From contig NZ_CP072359.1 in the NCBI RefSeq assembly GCF_018128065.1, forward strand, positions 124,001 to 188,000: 64,000 nucleotides of DNA, written 5' to 3'. Numbering within the stretch: position 1 is the first letter of the stretch; every line of letters begins with the position of its first letter. Shown here in pieces: positions 46,409-56,139 of this stretch. The DNA comes from Prevotella melaninogenica (GTDB lineage Bacteria > Bacteroidota > Bacteroidia > Bacteroidales > Bacteroidaceae). A program made the position numbers and the translations under genes. Below the pieces are notes generated by a model. It made no database searches and was not told the DNA's origin. It was given only the letters and a program-made list of their open reading frames with translations.

Positions 46409-49400
46409 ATGTTGTCATTCTCTTCTCTTGATTACAACGAGCGTAAAATTCTTATGCTAATGGCTTATTTTTACAAATATGGTCAGAATAAGATAAAACT
46501 ATCAAAGTTGTTGAAAAAGATAATGTCGTCTCCTTTTTCCGATTCAGCATTTGAAAAGTTAAAAATAAGGTCTGCTGATAGAAGAAAATCATCAATACTA
46601 TGGGGCTACAGATCTTTTATACATAAATCAGGATTTGTTGATACCTGCTCTCGTTGAACTTTTCAAGAAAGAGAACAGATATTTATTAAAGGATATTCGC
46701 GAACTTTATAGGAGGACTTATGCTAACGACAAACCGGCTCCTTTGGTAGGTTTAATAATCTATTGTATTGCACCTAAAGCAGTGGAGGCGACGACAACCT
46801 CCTATGAGGCAATCATGCACAGCTTATATGCTTGTTGTTATCATTTGATTGACAAGATAGAGCACAAGGCTTTCTTTCAATCAATGCCCGATGATATGTT
46901 TGCTCATGTCCTGAATGCAATCTTTCAGAGGTCAATGTATCAGAACAGACTATTGGATTGGGAATATTTAAAAGACCTTGTTATCAACCATAAAACACCA
47001 ATTAGAGTTGAAAGAAGAAAAGAACCAATAGAATCCATCTTTGCTTTCTATTATTATTTAGCAACAGGTAAAATCTTCCTTGATTCCAAGACATCGAAAG
47101 ACGATATCTTTACTCTCCAGATAGCTGCGATTTATGCATTGTATAAAGGAGATTATCCTTTAGCCAACAAGCTGTATACCAAAGTGATGACAGCCTACAA
47201 CAAGATAACCATTGTTAAAGGCATTTTCAAAAATCCTGTTGGCAATTATTATTTCGCACTTACAAATATCTTTACTAATACAGAGGCATCTCTAAAGAAA
47301 TTAGAAATAATGATGAGGCGCAATGGAGAAAGGACCTATACGCAAAATTACTTTCTGATTGAACCATTAAAAGTTATTTCTATAATAAAATTGATGCGAA
47401 AATACCAGAAAAGAACTATCTTGATGCATGCAAAGATACAGATATGCGGATGGTGGCTTGGCTTACTTGGAAGATGTATGAGCGTTTCGGAATACTTCCA
47501 GATGGAGCAACTAAACCTACCGACACTCCAAACTGGGCTTTCTTACAACAGGAGACTGGTATCATGGGCGACAACTCATCAGCTGATGAATTAAGAAAAA
47601 ACTTCGGTGAAACATCTCTATTAAGCCGTTTGGAGATTAAATCACTTTGGCAGCTTCGTCTTGAAACACTTATTGCAGAGAATCAACAAGATGAGAATAA
47701 AACTGCAGAAACAATTCATGACACAATGCTTATCTACCTTCTCCGTTATGGGATTTTTGTCCCTGTGCTCAAACGAAGACTGAAGAATGGTAGTTGGTCT
47801 GTGGGTAAGGAGCTGTCTGTACGTGAACTCATACAACTGGATGTTCCATGCTTGGATAGTATTGATCAGCGGATTAAAGCTGGAATCTCTTCATGGGAAT
47901 ATAGTATTTACATTGAAAAGTATATATATCTTTTTGTTGATTGCGACCACGTTTATACAGGCTCTGCTTATGACTTCCAGCCTATAAAGATTCATAAGGA
48001 CAACCCTCATCTTATCATTGATAAAAATGCAAATGGTTCTTTCAAAGTATCTACAAATGTAAAAGAATTGCAGAATGGTGAAAGATCATCTTTCTTTCTA
48101 AAGAAGAATTCTGAAACAGACTATTCTGTCTTCATTCCATCTGACTTTGAATATAAGATCTATAAAGAAATATTAGCACAGGAAACTTATCCTGCTGAAG
48201 CGGAGTCCTTGCTCATTCAACTGATTAAGACTGTTGGCGGAAAAACAGAAATACACTCTAACATGGTAGCTGAGCTTGACGATTTAGAGCGTATTGATGT
48301 ACAACCATGTATTACGCTTCGCGTTATATCTTCTGCTGACAACAGTTTTAAGCTTGCTGCCATGGTGCATATCTCTGATAGTCTTTGCTATGTGCCTGGG
48401 AAAGGGAATGTCACCACTATTGCCGAACAAGAGGGTAAGAAAGTACAATTGGTTCGTAATCTAAAGAATGAACGTGACAACCTTAAAATGATAAGCGAAG
48501 GGTTGGCTGAAGTTGAATTCTTAGAAGAAGGCGAAACATGGAAACCACAAAGTATTTCGGAAACGATAACACTTCCTATCAACACGTTCTTACCTTTCAT
48601 TCAATGGTGTAAGGAACACAAAGAGGTCTGTGCAATGGAATGGGCTGAAGGCAGTAAGATAAAGTTTTATCCTGGCATCAGCAGCAGTTCTGCTCAAATT
48701 TCATTCAAGTCAAAGAATGGTTGGTTTGAGGTGGAAGGTGATGTTGAACTCAGCGAAGGACACATTATTTCACTCCAGAAGTTGCTCGAAGTAATGCATC
48801 AAAGTGCTCAGCAGAAGTATATACGCATTAGTGATAATGAATTCATAACACTAAGCAACCAACTTTCACGTATTCTTAAACGACTTGACACAGTAACGAC
48901 AGAAAGCCGTTCACATCTGCAGATGGCACCAGCCGCCGTGGCTTTGTTAGGCGATTTGTGGAACGATGAGGCGTTGAACATTCAGAATAATGATAGTATT
49001 AAAGCTTTACGCCAACGCATTGAAGAGAGTAGCAAAAAAGTCCCTTCCGTACCTAAGACCTTACAAGCACAGCTACGCGACTATCAGGAAGAGGGATTTG
49101 AATGGATGTCAAGGTTGACAGCATGGGGAGCAGGCGTATGCCTTGCTGATGATATGGGATTGGGTAAGACCATTCAAACTATCACCTTGCTGCTTGAACA
49201 GAGCGAAAACGGACCATCATTGATTGTCGCGCCATCCTCTGTCGTACCTAACTGGCGGAATGAGCTTCAACGTTTCGCACCATCATTAAACCTCACCATT
49301 CTCAATCAGAGTGAGGACCGTTCAAAGGAGATCAAGGATGCAAAAGCTGGAGATGTCATTATCACAACCTATGGTATATTGAATATACAACAAGAAGACC

Positions 49401-50437
49401 TTGCAGGAAGAGAGTGGAATGTGGTTTGTCTTGACGAGGCACATACCATCAAGAATGCCAACACTAAGATGTCAAAGTCAGCTATGCAGTTGAACGCACA
49501 ACGTAAGATTATCCTTACGGGTACACCTATTCAGAACCATTTGGCCGAGTTATGGAATCTATTCCAGTTTATTAATCCTGGCCTTTTGGGAAGTGCAGAA
49601 CAGTTTAAGAAGAAGTTTATCCTGCCCATTGAAGGAGATAACGACAAAGCACGTCAAAGTCAGTTACGCCGTCTAATCTCTCCTTTCCTTTTACGCAGAA
49701 CGAAAGCAGAAGTTATTGACGAGTTACCAGCAAAGAACGAAATAAAGCTCCCTGTCGAACTATCATCGGAAGAGATGGCTATGTATGAGGTTAAAAGACG
49801 TGAGGCAGAGGCTATGATTCTTGAAAACAAGACTGACAAAGTGAGTACGTTGGCTGAGATTACTCGTTTGCGTCAGATGGCATGCAGCTGTTCGTTGGTG
49901 GACAAGAAATGGAAGCTACCAAGCAGCAAGGTCTTAGCTTTCATTGATCTGGCTGAAAGTCTTAATGATAGTGGTAATCGTGCACTTGTCTTCAGTCAGT
50001 TTACCAGTTTCTTTGAGGAGGTAAAGAAGGCTATGAATAAGGCAAAGCTCCCTTATCTTTATCTTGACGGAAGCACACCGATGGCTACGCGTGAAAAGTT
50101 AGTAAAGGAGTTCCAAACAGGAAAATGTCCTTTCTTCCTTATCAGTCTAAAGGCTGGAGGATTGGGATTAAACCTTACGGGAGCTAACTATGTTATTCAT
50201 CTTGACCCTTGGTGGAATCCTGCTATCGAACAGCAGGCTACTGACCGTGCCTATCGTATCGGTCAAAAACAAGAGGTGACAGTATATCATCTTATTAGTC
50301 AGCATACGATAGAAGAGAAAATCCTACGTTTACATAAGACAAAGCGTAACCTTTCCGACTCACTTCTTGAGGGTTCTGATATGTCTCACGCAATGACACA
50401 GGAAGAACTACTCGAATTGCTGCAAGATAACAGATAA
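46409..50437 (+). pseudogene. SNF2-family helicase gene interrupted by two compensating frameshifts
   Basis: Three overlapping frames (46409-46657, about 46569-47594, and about 47363-50437) join into one protein of about 1340 residues. Coding jumps forward by one base near the A4 tract at 46585-46588 (SADRR then HQYYGATDLLY) and back at the A4 tract at 47369-47372 (LIEPLK then SYFYNKID). Removing one A at the first and adding one at the second restores one frame. The last part is a complete SWI2/SNF2 motor: LADDMGLGKTIQTI (Walker A), VVCLDEAHTIKN (DEAH), ILTGTPIQNHLAELWN and QATDRAYRIGQKQEV. The N-terminal part is helical and unrecognised. If the shifts are real, only fragments are made. Homopolymer sequencing error is a serious alternative. 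Confidence 0.85.
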
Positions 50438-50488
50438 GAAGGAAAATGAGAGAAAACATATTAAGATACTACTATATGTTTAATAGAG

Positions 50489-50651
50489 GTTTGCTGTCAT
50501 TTTAACATTTACTCATAACAAGCTGGAAATAAGGGTCTTACTTTTTAGTTTTGCATGACAGAAATGACAGCAAACTCAGTTTTATCTTCAGTTGCTTCAA
50601 GAAATAAGTATCAACGAATAGGGATGCACAAGTATATGCATCCCTATTTTT
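50489..50651 (+). ncRNA. Short candidate transcript with promoter and terminator but no convincing gene
   Basis: A -7-like TAGTTTTG (50546-50553) is followed by a 12-bp hairpin AATAGGGATGCA/TGCATCCCTATT (50617-50648) and a T run, which would give an RNA of about 90-100 nt. A 14-bp inverted pair GTTTGCTGTCATTT (50489-50502) and AAATGACAGCAAAC (50562-50575) flanks the promoter. No -33 box is visible. The only frame here (77 codons) runs antisense into the GntR gene and has unlikely composition. The hairpin may also serve as terminator of the GntR operon from the other side. Confidence 0.35.
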
Positions 50652-50711
50652 GTATTCAGATTGCGAGAATGAAAATCTTCACTCTCACTTATTACGCTTT
50701 TAGCAAAGTCA

Positions 50712-51071
50712 CTATTGTTGCGCTTTCTCCCACTCTTTCTCTATCTCTTCGATTGTTATTCCTAACAGAATCATCTCACGAAAGATAGCAGGAAGAGACT
50801 GGGTAAGGAAAGTCTTGCGCCGAGCAGTCATGATTTGCTCGCGTGCACCAGCTGAGACGAAGTAGCCAAGTCCACGCCGATTGTAGATTATCTCCTCACG
50901 AGAGAGTAGCTCGTAGGCTTTCACTGCTGTGTTGGTATTCACCTGCAGCATAACGGCATACTCCCGGACTGACGGTATTCGGTCGTCAGCTTTATATGTT
51001 CCGGCTATAATCTCATCGCAAAGACGGTCAGCCATTTGCTCATAGATAGCCTTGTTATTTTCAAAATTCAT
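50712..51071 (-). CDS. GntR-family repressor, YtrA type
   Basis: This 119-residue protein has an N-terminal winged helix (residues about 8-75: YEQMADRLCDEIIAGTYKADDRIPSVREYA) with GntR hallmarks. It then has a short helical C-terminus and lacks a large ligand-binding domain, which is the YtrA subfamily form. It is the last gene of an operon with an ABC transporter ATPase. YtrA repressors usually control their own operon through a GTGTAC-type palindrome, and one is found at its promoter (53683-53704). Confidence 0.9.
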   Translation of the reverse strand: MNFENNKAIYEQMADRLCDEIIAGTYKADDRIPSVREYAVMLQVNTNTAVKAYELLSREEIIYNRRGLGYFVSAGAREQIMTARRKTFLTQSLPAIFREMILLGITIEEIEKEWEKAQQ

Positions 51072-51098
51072 AAGCCTTAATATTTAATCAGCGCTTTA

Positions 51099-51899
51099 TC
51101 AAAAATTCCTCCAACGGTTGTTGATAACCTGCAGGTGTGTGTAGAGTTTGTAAGAACTCCAGTACATCAAGACTGTTAATCCGATACAGATGAGGTTGCT
51201 TATAACAGTGGTGAGTGCATTATCAGCTAAGACAAGCTCGTAGTCAGTATGTTCGTAAAGGAGATAGGCAAAAGTCGTGAGGCTTATTGCAATGCCGATA
51301 ATGATGACAAATAAGCTGATTAGCGTCTTCAACCATGCAGCCTTGCGGAAGAACATACCACCTAAGAGTGCGAATGAATTGGTAAGAAGAACTATTTCTG
51401 CCCTAACCCATAATGGAGAACCTATTCTTAAACTTTGGCAGTATTCATACCACGTTGCGACCAAGGAAGCTCTTCCACCATAGAAAATAAGCATTGTTGT
51501 CAGCTGTTGCAATCCATCGGCAGCGATAAAGGCGATGGCAATAAGCAATGGATAAACCACGGAAACGAGTATAACACGTGCGAGGAACTTCTCAAGATTT
51601 GTGGCAGGCAACATCATTTCATTTATACGTTGCTGCCGTTTGCCGAGGTCGCTGATAATAAATGTAGCTATTATAAAGAATGACATTGCAAATACTACAC
51701 TGATAAAAGGTGAATTTCCCCATAACCTAATTCTTATATCAGCATCTGACATAGGCTGTCTGTTAAAGAACGGAAAAAACATTATTGCAATGACAAAGAA
51801 ACCTATAAGGAAACCAGCGAAGAGTTTGATGATAGAGCGGCGACGAACCAGGATGAGCCGGCTCATTACTTTACAGAAGCGGTTTATATCAAATTTTTT
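51099..51899 (-). CDS. ABC-type membrane protein partner
   Basis: The 266-residue protein (start at 51899 set by AAGGAGGATATAAAT) has about six hydrophobic segments and a basic N-terminus (MKKFDINRFCKVMSRLILVRRRS). Arg/Lys clusters lie at cytoplasmic loops. It is probably the permease of the neighbouring ATP-binding protein and resembles the ABC-2 or DUF transporter permeases seen in YtrA operons. A longer frame opens at 51944 and would overlap the upstream gene by 23 nt. The strong SD makes the shorter start better. No substrate evident. Confidence 0.8.
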   Translation of the reverse strand, partial: KKFDINRFCKVMSRLILVRRRSIIKLFAGFLIGFFVIAIMFFPFFNRQPMSDADIRIRLWGNSPFISVVFAMSFFIIATFIISDLGKRQQRINEMMLPATNLEKFLARVILVSVVYPLLIAIAFIAADGLQQLTTMLIFYGGRASLVATWYEYCQSLRIGSPLWVRAEIVLLTNSFALLGGMFFRKAAWLKTLISLFVIIIGIAISLTTFAYLLYEHTDYELVLADNALTTVISNLICIGLTVLMYWSSYKLYTHLQVINNRWRNF

Positions 51900-51921
51900 C
51901 ATATTTATATCCTCCTTATGT

Positions 51922-52773
51922 TTATTTAATTCTTGTTGTTTCATCTTTGATAACGGCTTTACCCTCTGTTATCGTTTGTATAGGCTGACGTGTTGTTCCC
52001 GTGACCTTGCCATCAGCATTACCCATTATATAGAAGGATGCTGTATCTGTGCGGTTGAAGTTTACTGCTAAGTCTGCATTCCCCGGAACAGCAAAGCGGG
52101 CTTTCTTAGCTGTCAGATTTCTTATTTTCAGGTCAGCATTACCTGCTATGGAGAAAGAGGTATTATCTATATGCCCTGAGTTCAGTCTTATTTTACCATT
52201 CCCAGAGATATCAAAATTGGCTTGCTTAGCGGTTAGGCTCTTAATATTTATACCAATATCATCAGCTATGACAAAGTTCAATTGATTAATTCTCATCTTA
52301 TTTATAGTAACATTACAACCAAAATCAGAATTAATTATCAGATTATCAAGTGTAATAGAGTCTGAAAAAATAATAGGGTTAGAACCTTCCAAGTTCATGT
52401 GTGTTAAGGTGGGAGCAGTAATATAAACTTCAATATTGCTATTCACTTTCTCCATGCTAAAGGGAAAGAATAGCTGACCAAATGCAGAATCTGGGTTCTT
52501 CATTTGTACAGTCAATTTGCCATCAATGACATCAAAATCCAAATATGAAAGCAATCTTTCCTGTCCTTTAACCTTTATACTGCATTCCTTGCCTTGTATG
52601 ATATGAACTGGAACTAATGCTGCAACCTCTAATTCCTGGAACTTTTCAACAGAAATATTCTTGGTTACGACCTTACCAAAATCCCCTTTCTTGCGAATAC
52701 AAGAACTGAAAAGGAATAGGCAAGCAGCGAAAACAAGGCTGAGATTAATGATTTTTGCAAATGTTGTCTTCAT
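51922..52773 (-). CDS. DUF2807 (GIN-domain) lipoprotein
   Basis: The 283-residue product starts with a lipoprotein signal (MKTTFAKIINLSLVFAACLF followed by LFSSC, where the Cys is the lipid anchor). The body is beta-rich with repeated short strands (INSDFGCNVTINKM, NFDISGNGKIRLNSG, FSIAGNADLKI, FAVPGNADLAV), which fits the auto-transporter adhesin-like DUF2807 beta-helix. It is likely anchored in the outer or inner membrane and faces the periplasm or surface. A GGAGG site precedes the ATG. It lies between ATPase and permease genes, so it may work with that transporter. Confidence 0.85.
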   Translation of the reverse strand: MKTTFAKIINLSLVFAACLFLFSSCIRKKGDFGKVVTKNISVEKFQELEVAALVPVHIIQGKECSIKVKGQERLLSYLDFDVIDGKLTVQMKNPDSAFGQLFFPFSMEKVNSNIEVYITAPTLTHMNLEGSNPIIFSDSITLDNLIINSDFGCNVTINKMRINQLNFVIADDIGINIKSLTAKQANFDISGNGKIRLNSGHIDNTSFSIAGNADLKIRNLTAKKARFAVPGNADLAVNFNRTDTASFYIMGNADGKVTGTTRQPIQTITEGKAVIKDETTRIK

Positions 52774-52792
52774 AATGATATTCCTCCTTCTT

Positions 52793-53614
52793 TTATTTTA
52801 GTTTACCTGTTGTTGCTGCATTGAACAACAATTCAAGATTGATAGTAGTCTCATTGTCACCCTTCTGACGTCGTGCAATCACATTGTTGCCTTGAATGGA
52901 TGGCTCTGCATAGAGTACGCTGTCATCCATCTCGTTAGGTTGACGGATGCCGAAGGTGTAATCATTTGTTATATCCTCAGTTGATGCGTTCACAATTATT
53001 TGTGAATTGTCAAGGATGATGATATGGTCAAGCAACTGCTCAACGTCATGCACCTGATGGGTAGAGATAATCAGCGATGAATCTTCTGCCATATTGCCTG
53101 CCACAACCTTACGGAAGAGTGCCTTTGATGGAATATCAAGACCATTAGTTGGCTCATCCATCAGAAGAAGACGACAACCAGTAGCAAGTGCAAAACTCAT
53201 ATACACCTTCTTTTTCTGTCCCATAGAGAGTTGCTTAAAGTCAACATCAACGGACATCTCAAAGTCTGTCAAGCACTTCTCAAGAACCTCCTCGCTGAAT
53301 TGAGGGTAGAAGTCTTCATGAATCTTTGCATACTTACTGAGTGACATACTGGGCAAATCGTACTCCTCTGGAACAATATATAGCTCCTGCAACATTTCTG
53401 GATAACGACATGAAGCAGTGTAACCATCAACGATAACCCTACCCTTCTTAGGTTTCAGAAGTCCAGCTATAAGATAAAGCAGCGTACTCTTTCCCATTCC
53501 ATTCTTACCTAAGAGACCGTAAATTCGGTTCTCATTGAGTTGTAGATTCAGCCCTTTAAACACGTTGTGTTTGCTTTTCGGATAGCTGAAAGTCAGTTCA
53601 TTTACTTGAATCAT
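52793..53614 (-). CDS. ABC transporter ATP-binding protein
   Basis: The 273-residue ATPase has Walker A GLLGKNGMGKSTLLYLIAG (about 33-51), a signature LSMGQKKKVYMSFALA, Walker B RLLLMDEPTNGLD (about 150-162) and an H-loop (IISTHQVHD). It is the first gene of the YtrA-type operon: ATPase, DUF2807 lipoprotein, membrane protein, GntR repressor. It probably powers the partner membrane protein. Such operons are usually induced by cell-envelope stress or antibiotics, by analogy with the Bacillus ytr operon. Substrate unknown. Confidence 0.92.
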   Translation of the reverse strand: MIQVNELTFSYPKSKHNVFKGLNLQLNENRIYGLLGKNGMGKSTLLYLIAGLLKPKKGRVIVDGYTASCRYPEMLQELYIVPEEYDLPSMSLSKYAKIHEDFYPQFSEEVLEKCLTDFEMSVDVDFKQLSMGQKKKVYMSFALATGCRLLLMDEPTNGLDIPSKALFRKVVAGNMAEDSSLIISTHQVHDVEQLLDHIIILDNSQIIVNASTEDITNDYTFGIRQPNEMDDSVLYAEPSIQGNNVIARRQKGDNETTINLELLFNAATTGKLK

Positions 53615-53682
53615 AAGGCTTTTCCTTTTTAATAGATTGAATTTTATAAAGTCTTTTACTATCTCTTAATTTATCAATTTGC

Positions 53683-53738
53683 GTGTACCACTTTAATAGT
53701 ACACTGCAAATGTAAGACTAAAAAACTATACTTGCAAA
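53683..53738 (-). promoter_or_regulatory. Promoter with YtrA-like operator upstream of the ABC operon
   Basis: On the minus strand the order is -33 TTTG (53735-53738), 20 nt, -7 TACATTTG (53707-53714), then the palindrome GTGTAC (53699-53704) and GTACAC (53683-53688) with a 10-nt spacer. The palindrome overlaps the expected transcription start, so a repressor bound there would block the promoter. It resembles known GTGTAC-type YtrA operators. The rest of the gap 53615-54110 holds this site and an attachment-like core. Confidence 0.7.
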
Positions 53739-53977
53739 TATTTTTGCAAAAAATCTATCCCCAAGGTTCAAGAAAAGGCGAAATAGCGTGAATTATTTGT
53801 GAGTCAGTCGGTTCTGACTTTCGAGCCTTTCAGTGCAAAACCTCGAAAAGACGGGTTTGTACCAACTTCGGACAGAGCAGCGTTACCAAAATATTACCAC
53901 CTTCTTTGCAAGTGAGGATTGGGAAAAGCGGTAACGAACAGTGCAAAATCCGACCTGAATTTCGGGGATTACCTCCC

Positions 53978-53987
53978 GCAAAGGTAC
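53978..53987. other. CTnDOT-like attachment core
   Basis: GCAAAGGTAC reads GTACCTTTGC on the other strand, an exact match to the GTANNTTTGC core recognised by IntDOT-type integrases. It sits 124 nt before a IntDOT-like integrase gene. It may be one end of the inserted element. The same 10-mer also fits a -7 promoter box, and an identical copy occurs at 37017-37026, so chance or a promoter cannot be excluded. Confidence 0.5.
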
Positions 53988-54110
53988 TTCGATGAAAGGA
54001 AACAGGCAAATAAATTGCGGACTGTTTCTTTACCATTGAACGACAATATTTTGCATAGCAACAAATAACCTGACAATGAATAGTTTTGTAAACCGTAAAA
54101 AGTCAGAGTT

Positions 54111-55346
54111 ATGCGTAGTACGTTTAAGGTTCTGTTCTACCTCAAAAAGAACGCCCCCAAGAAGAACGGTTTCGTTCCCGTGATGTATCGTATCACCATT
54201 GACGGTACGATAGCCCAGTTCAGTTGCAAATGCGACATCCATCCCGACTTGTGGGATATCAAGAGCAACCGCGCTTCGGGAAAAAGTGCCGTTGCGTTGG
54301 AAACCAACCGTTTCTTGGACAAGGTACGTGTCGGCATCAATGCCAAATACAAGGAGATAGCCGAGCGGGATAACTATGTCAATGCCGAGAAAGTGAAGAA
54401 TGCTTTCTTGGGTTTGGAGATGCGGCATGAAATCTTGCTGAAAGTCTTTGCCCAGCACAATGAGGACTTCGCCAAACAAGTAGATGCGGGCTTGCGAAGC
54501 CAATCCACCTACAACAAGTATTGCACGGTCTATAAACATTTGGAGGAGTTCATCAAGACCTGCTACCGTGTCAGCGACATTGCTTTGAAAGAACTCACTC
54601 CGGCTTTCATTACCGATTTCGACATCTTCCTGCGCACCGAAAAGCAATGCTGTAACAACACGGTATGGAGTTACATGATGCCCCTGCGCCGTATGATTAC
54701 CATTGCCCAGAATCACGGATGGATAGTTCGTGACCCGTTCGTAGATTACAGCATATCCGCCGAGAGTACCGACAGGGACTATCTGACCAAGGATGAAATC
54801 CGCAGGCTGTTGGATTTGAAATTCAGGCGTAAATCAATGGAGCTGGTTCGGGACTTGTACGTCTTCTGCTGTTTTACAGGCTTGTCCTTTACCGATATGA
54901 AGAACCTAACCAAAGATAACCTTCAGACTTCCTTTGACGGTAAACTCTGGATTATGACCAAGCGACAAAAGACAGGTGTGGAGTCCAATATTATGCTTTT
55001 GGATATTCCGAAGCAGATTATCGAGAAGTACGATGGCATGGCGAGGGAGGATTACCTCCTGCCCGTTCCGCAGTATATTACCGCCTGCAAGAACATCAAG
55101 AAAATCATCGAACTCTGCGGTATCGAAAAAGAGATTACGTGGCATACCAGCCGCCATACTATGGCGACGGAAATCTGCCTGACCAACGGCGTTCCCATCG
55201 AAACCCTCTCCAAGATGCTCGGACACACGAATATTCGCACCACGCAGATTTACGCCAAAATCACCCATGAAAAGGAAAGTCAGGACATGGCGGCACTCTC
55301 CGACAAACTGAGTAAGATAGAGCAGTTCAATGGTATTACTATATAA
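54111..55346 (+). CDS. int: Tyrosine recombinase, IntDOT-like family
   Basis: The 411-residue integrase has an N-terminal SAM-like arm domain and a core-binding domain (about 110-210), then the catalytic domain. Catalytic-domain landmarks are FTGLSFTDMKNLT (where most enzymes carry Arg I, here Ser as in IntDOT), TKRQKTG (Lys), WHTSRHTMAT (His and second Arg) and MLGHTNIRTTQIYAKI with the nucleophilic Tyr. GC content and codon use look higher than the flanking core genes, a sign of transfer. It is the first gene of the accessory region. The last eight codons and stop region are part of a 26-bp tandem duplication (55322-55373). Confidence 0.92.
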   Translation: MRSTFKVLFYLKKNAPKKNGFVPVMYRITIDGTIAQFSCKCDIHPDLWDIKSNRASGKSAVALETNRFLDKVRVGINAKYKEIAERDNYVNAEKVKNAFLGLEMRHEILLKVFAQHNEDFAKQVDAGLRSQSTYNKYCTVYKHLEEFIKTCYRVSDIALKELTPAFITDFDIFLRTEKQCCNNTVWSYMMPLRRMITIAQNHGWIVRDPFVDYSISAESTDRDYLTKDEIRRLLDLKFRRKSMELVRDLYVFCCFTGLSFTDMKNLTKDNLQTSFDGKLWIMTKRQKTGVESNIMLLDIPKQIIEKYDGMAREDYLLPVPQYITACKNIKKIIELCGIEKEITWHTSRHTMATEICLTNGVPIETLSKMLGHTNIRTTQIYAKITHEKESQDMAALSDKLSKIEQFNGITI

Positions 55347-55373
55347 TGCAGTTCAATGGTATTACTATATAAT
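55322..55373. repeat. 26-bp perfect tandem duplication at the integrase stop
   Basis: Two identical 26-bp units lie at 55322-55347 and 55348-55373. The first encodes the last codons of the integrase. The second is untranslated and is followed by AAGGAGG, the SD of the next gene. Confidence 0.95.
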
Positions 55374-55387
55374 AAGGAGGACGAACG

Positions 55388-55750
55388 ATGAAAAGAGAAA
55401 TCATAACCATTGGAGAAAACGGAAAAATACATATCCCGACAACTCCCGTTTGGATGTCGGCTTGCGAAATAGCCGATTTATTCGGCGTATTCTCCGGCAA
55501 GGTAAGCAGCCACATCAAATCTATCTTCAAAGTTGGTTTGCTCAGAGAAGACGAAGTGAAGCGAACCTTATCTTTCAAGGGCGGTGCGGTGGATTTATAC
55601 AACCTTGAAATGATTACGATGCTGTCATTTCGCTTTGCTTCTCCACAAGCCAAGAGTTTCCGTCAATGGATAATCGGAAGACTGACCGAAAAGAAGAGAA
55701 CAAGTCCTCCATTACTTATATGTTATGACAAAGGTGGATGGTACAACTGA
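55388..55750 (+). CDS. Small HTH-like protein, possibly RhuM-related
   Basis: The 120-residue protein begins MKREIITIGENGKIHIPTTP, with DNA-binding-like segments (SACEIADLFGVFSGKVSSHIK and VGLLREDEVKR). The end LSFRFASPQAKSFRQWIIGRL is reminiscent of RhuM-type and phage KilA-N-like proteins. It has an SD (AAGGAGG) 7 nt before the ATG, unusual for this genome and a sign of foreign origin. It is co-oriented with the integrase, which ends 41 nt before. Function is unproven. Confidence 0.6.
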   Translation: MKREIITIGENGKIHIPTTPVWMSACEIADLFGVFSGKVSSHIKSIFKVGLLREDEVKRTLSFKGGAVDLYNLEMITMLSFRFASPQAKSFRQWIIGRLTEKKRTSPPLLICYDKGGWYN

Positions 55751-55799
55751 ATATGAGAACAGGCAGTAAGAGAGGAGTTTCTTACCGCCTGTTGCTCTG

Positions 55800-56102
55800 T
55801 CAAGGCTTCTCAAACCGAGGGCGATAATTCTCCTGCAACAGTTTTTCCACATCTTCTTCCCGGTAGAGTACCTTTCCGCCTAACTTAACAAAGGAGATTC
55901 TTCCCATGTTGCGATAATCCTGCAACGTGCGCCGGTTGATATGCAACAGACGGGACAGTTCATCGTCCGTTAGATAGCGATGCCCGTTAAGCAGAGGTCT
56001 GTTCTTTTTCCGCAGGACATCTATCCCCTTTATCATACGGTCGCTCGCGTTGAGAAAGTGCGCAATCTCTTCATTGTTCTTGGTCTTTACGTCGTTGTCC
56101 AT
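55800..56102 (-). CDS. Excisionase-like helix-turn-helix protein (1)
   Basis: The 100-residue product has a HTH_17/MerR-type DNA-binding segment LTDDELSRLLHINRRTLQDY, then RNMGRISFVKLGGKVLYREEDVEKLL. That recognition-wing arrangement is typical of Xis-like and transposon accessory factors. An N-terminal charged helix precedes. Homologous small HTH genes occur in the excision modules of CTnDOT-type elements (xis2c/xis2d-like). It is on the minus strand, head to tail with the next HTH gene, and converges with the RhuM-like gene. Confidence 0.8.
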   Translation of the reverse strand: MDNDVKTKNNEEIAHFLNASDRMIKGIDVLRKKNRPLLNGHRYLTDDELSRLLHINRRTLQDYRNMGRISFVKLGGKVLYREEDVEKLLQENYRPRFEKP

Positions 56103-56139
56103 ATTTTACATCGGATTTAGTGGTGATACTATTCATTGG

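Noticed and set aside
50555..50788. 77-codon plus-strand frame after the SNF2 gene
   Set aside because: It runs through a terminator hairpin and into the antisense of the GntR gene, so a coding role is unlikely.
54030..54716. 228-codon minus-strand frame antisense to the IntDOT-like integrase
   Set aside because: The plus-strand integrase has all its catalytic landmarks. The opposing frame is a codon-bias shadow.
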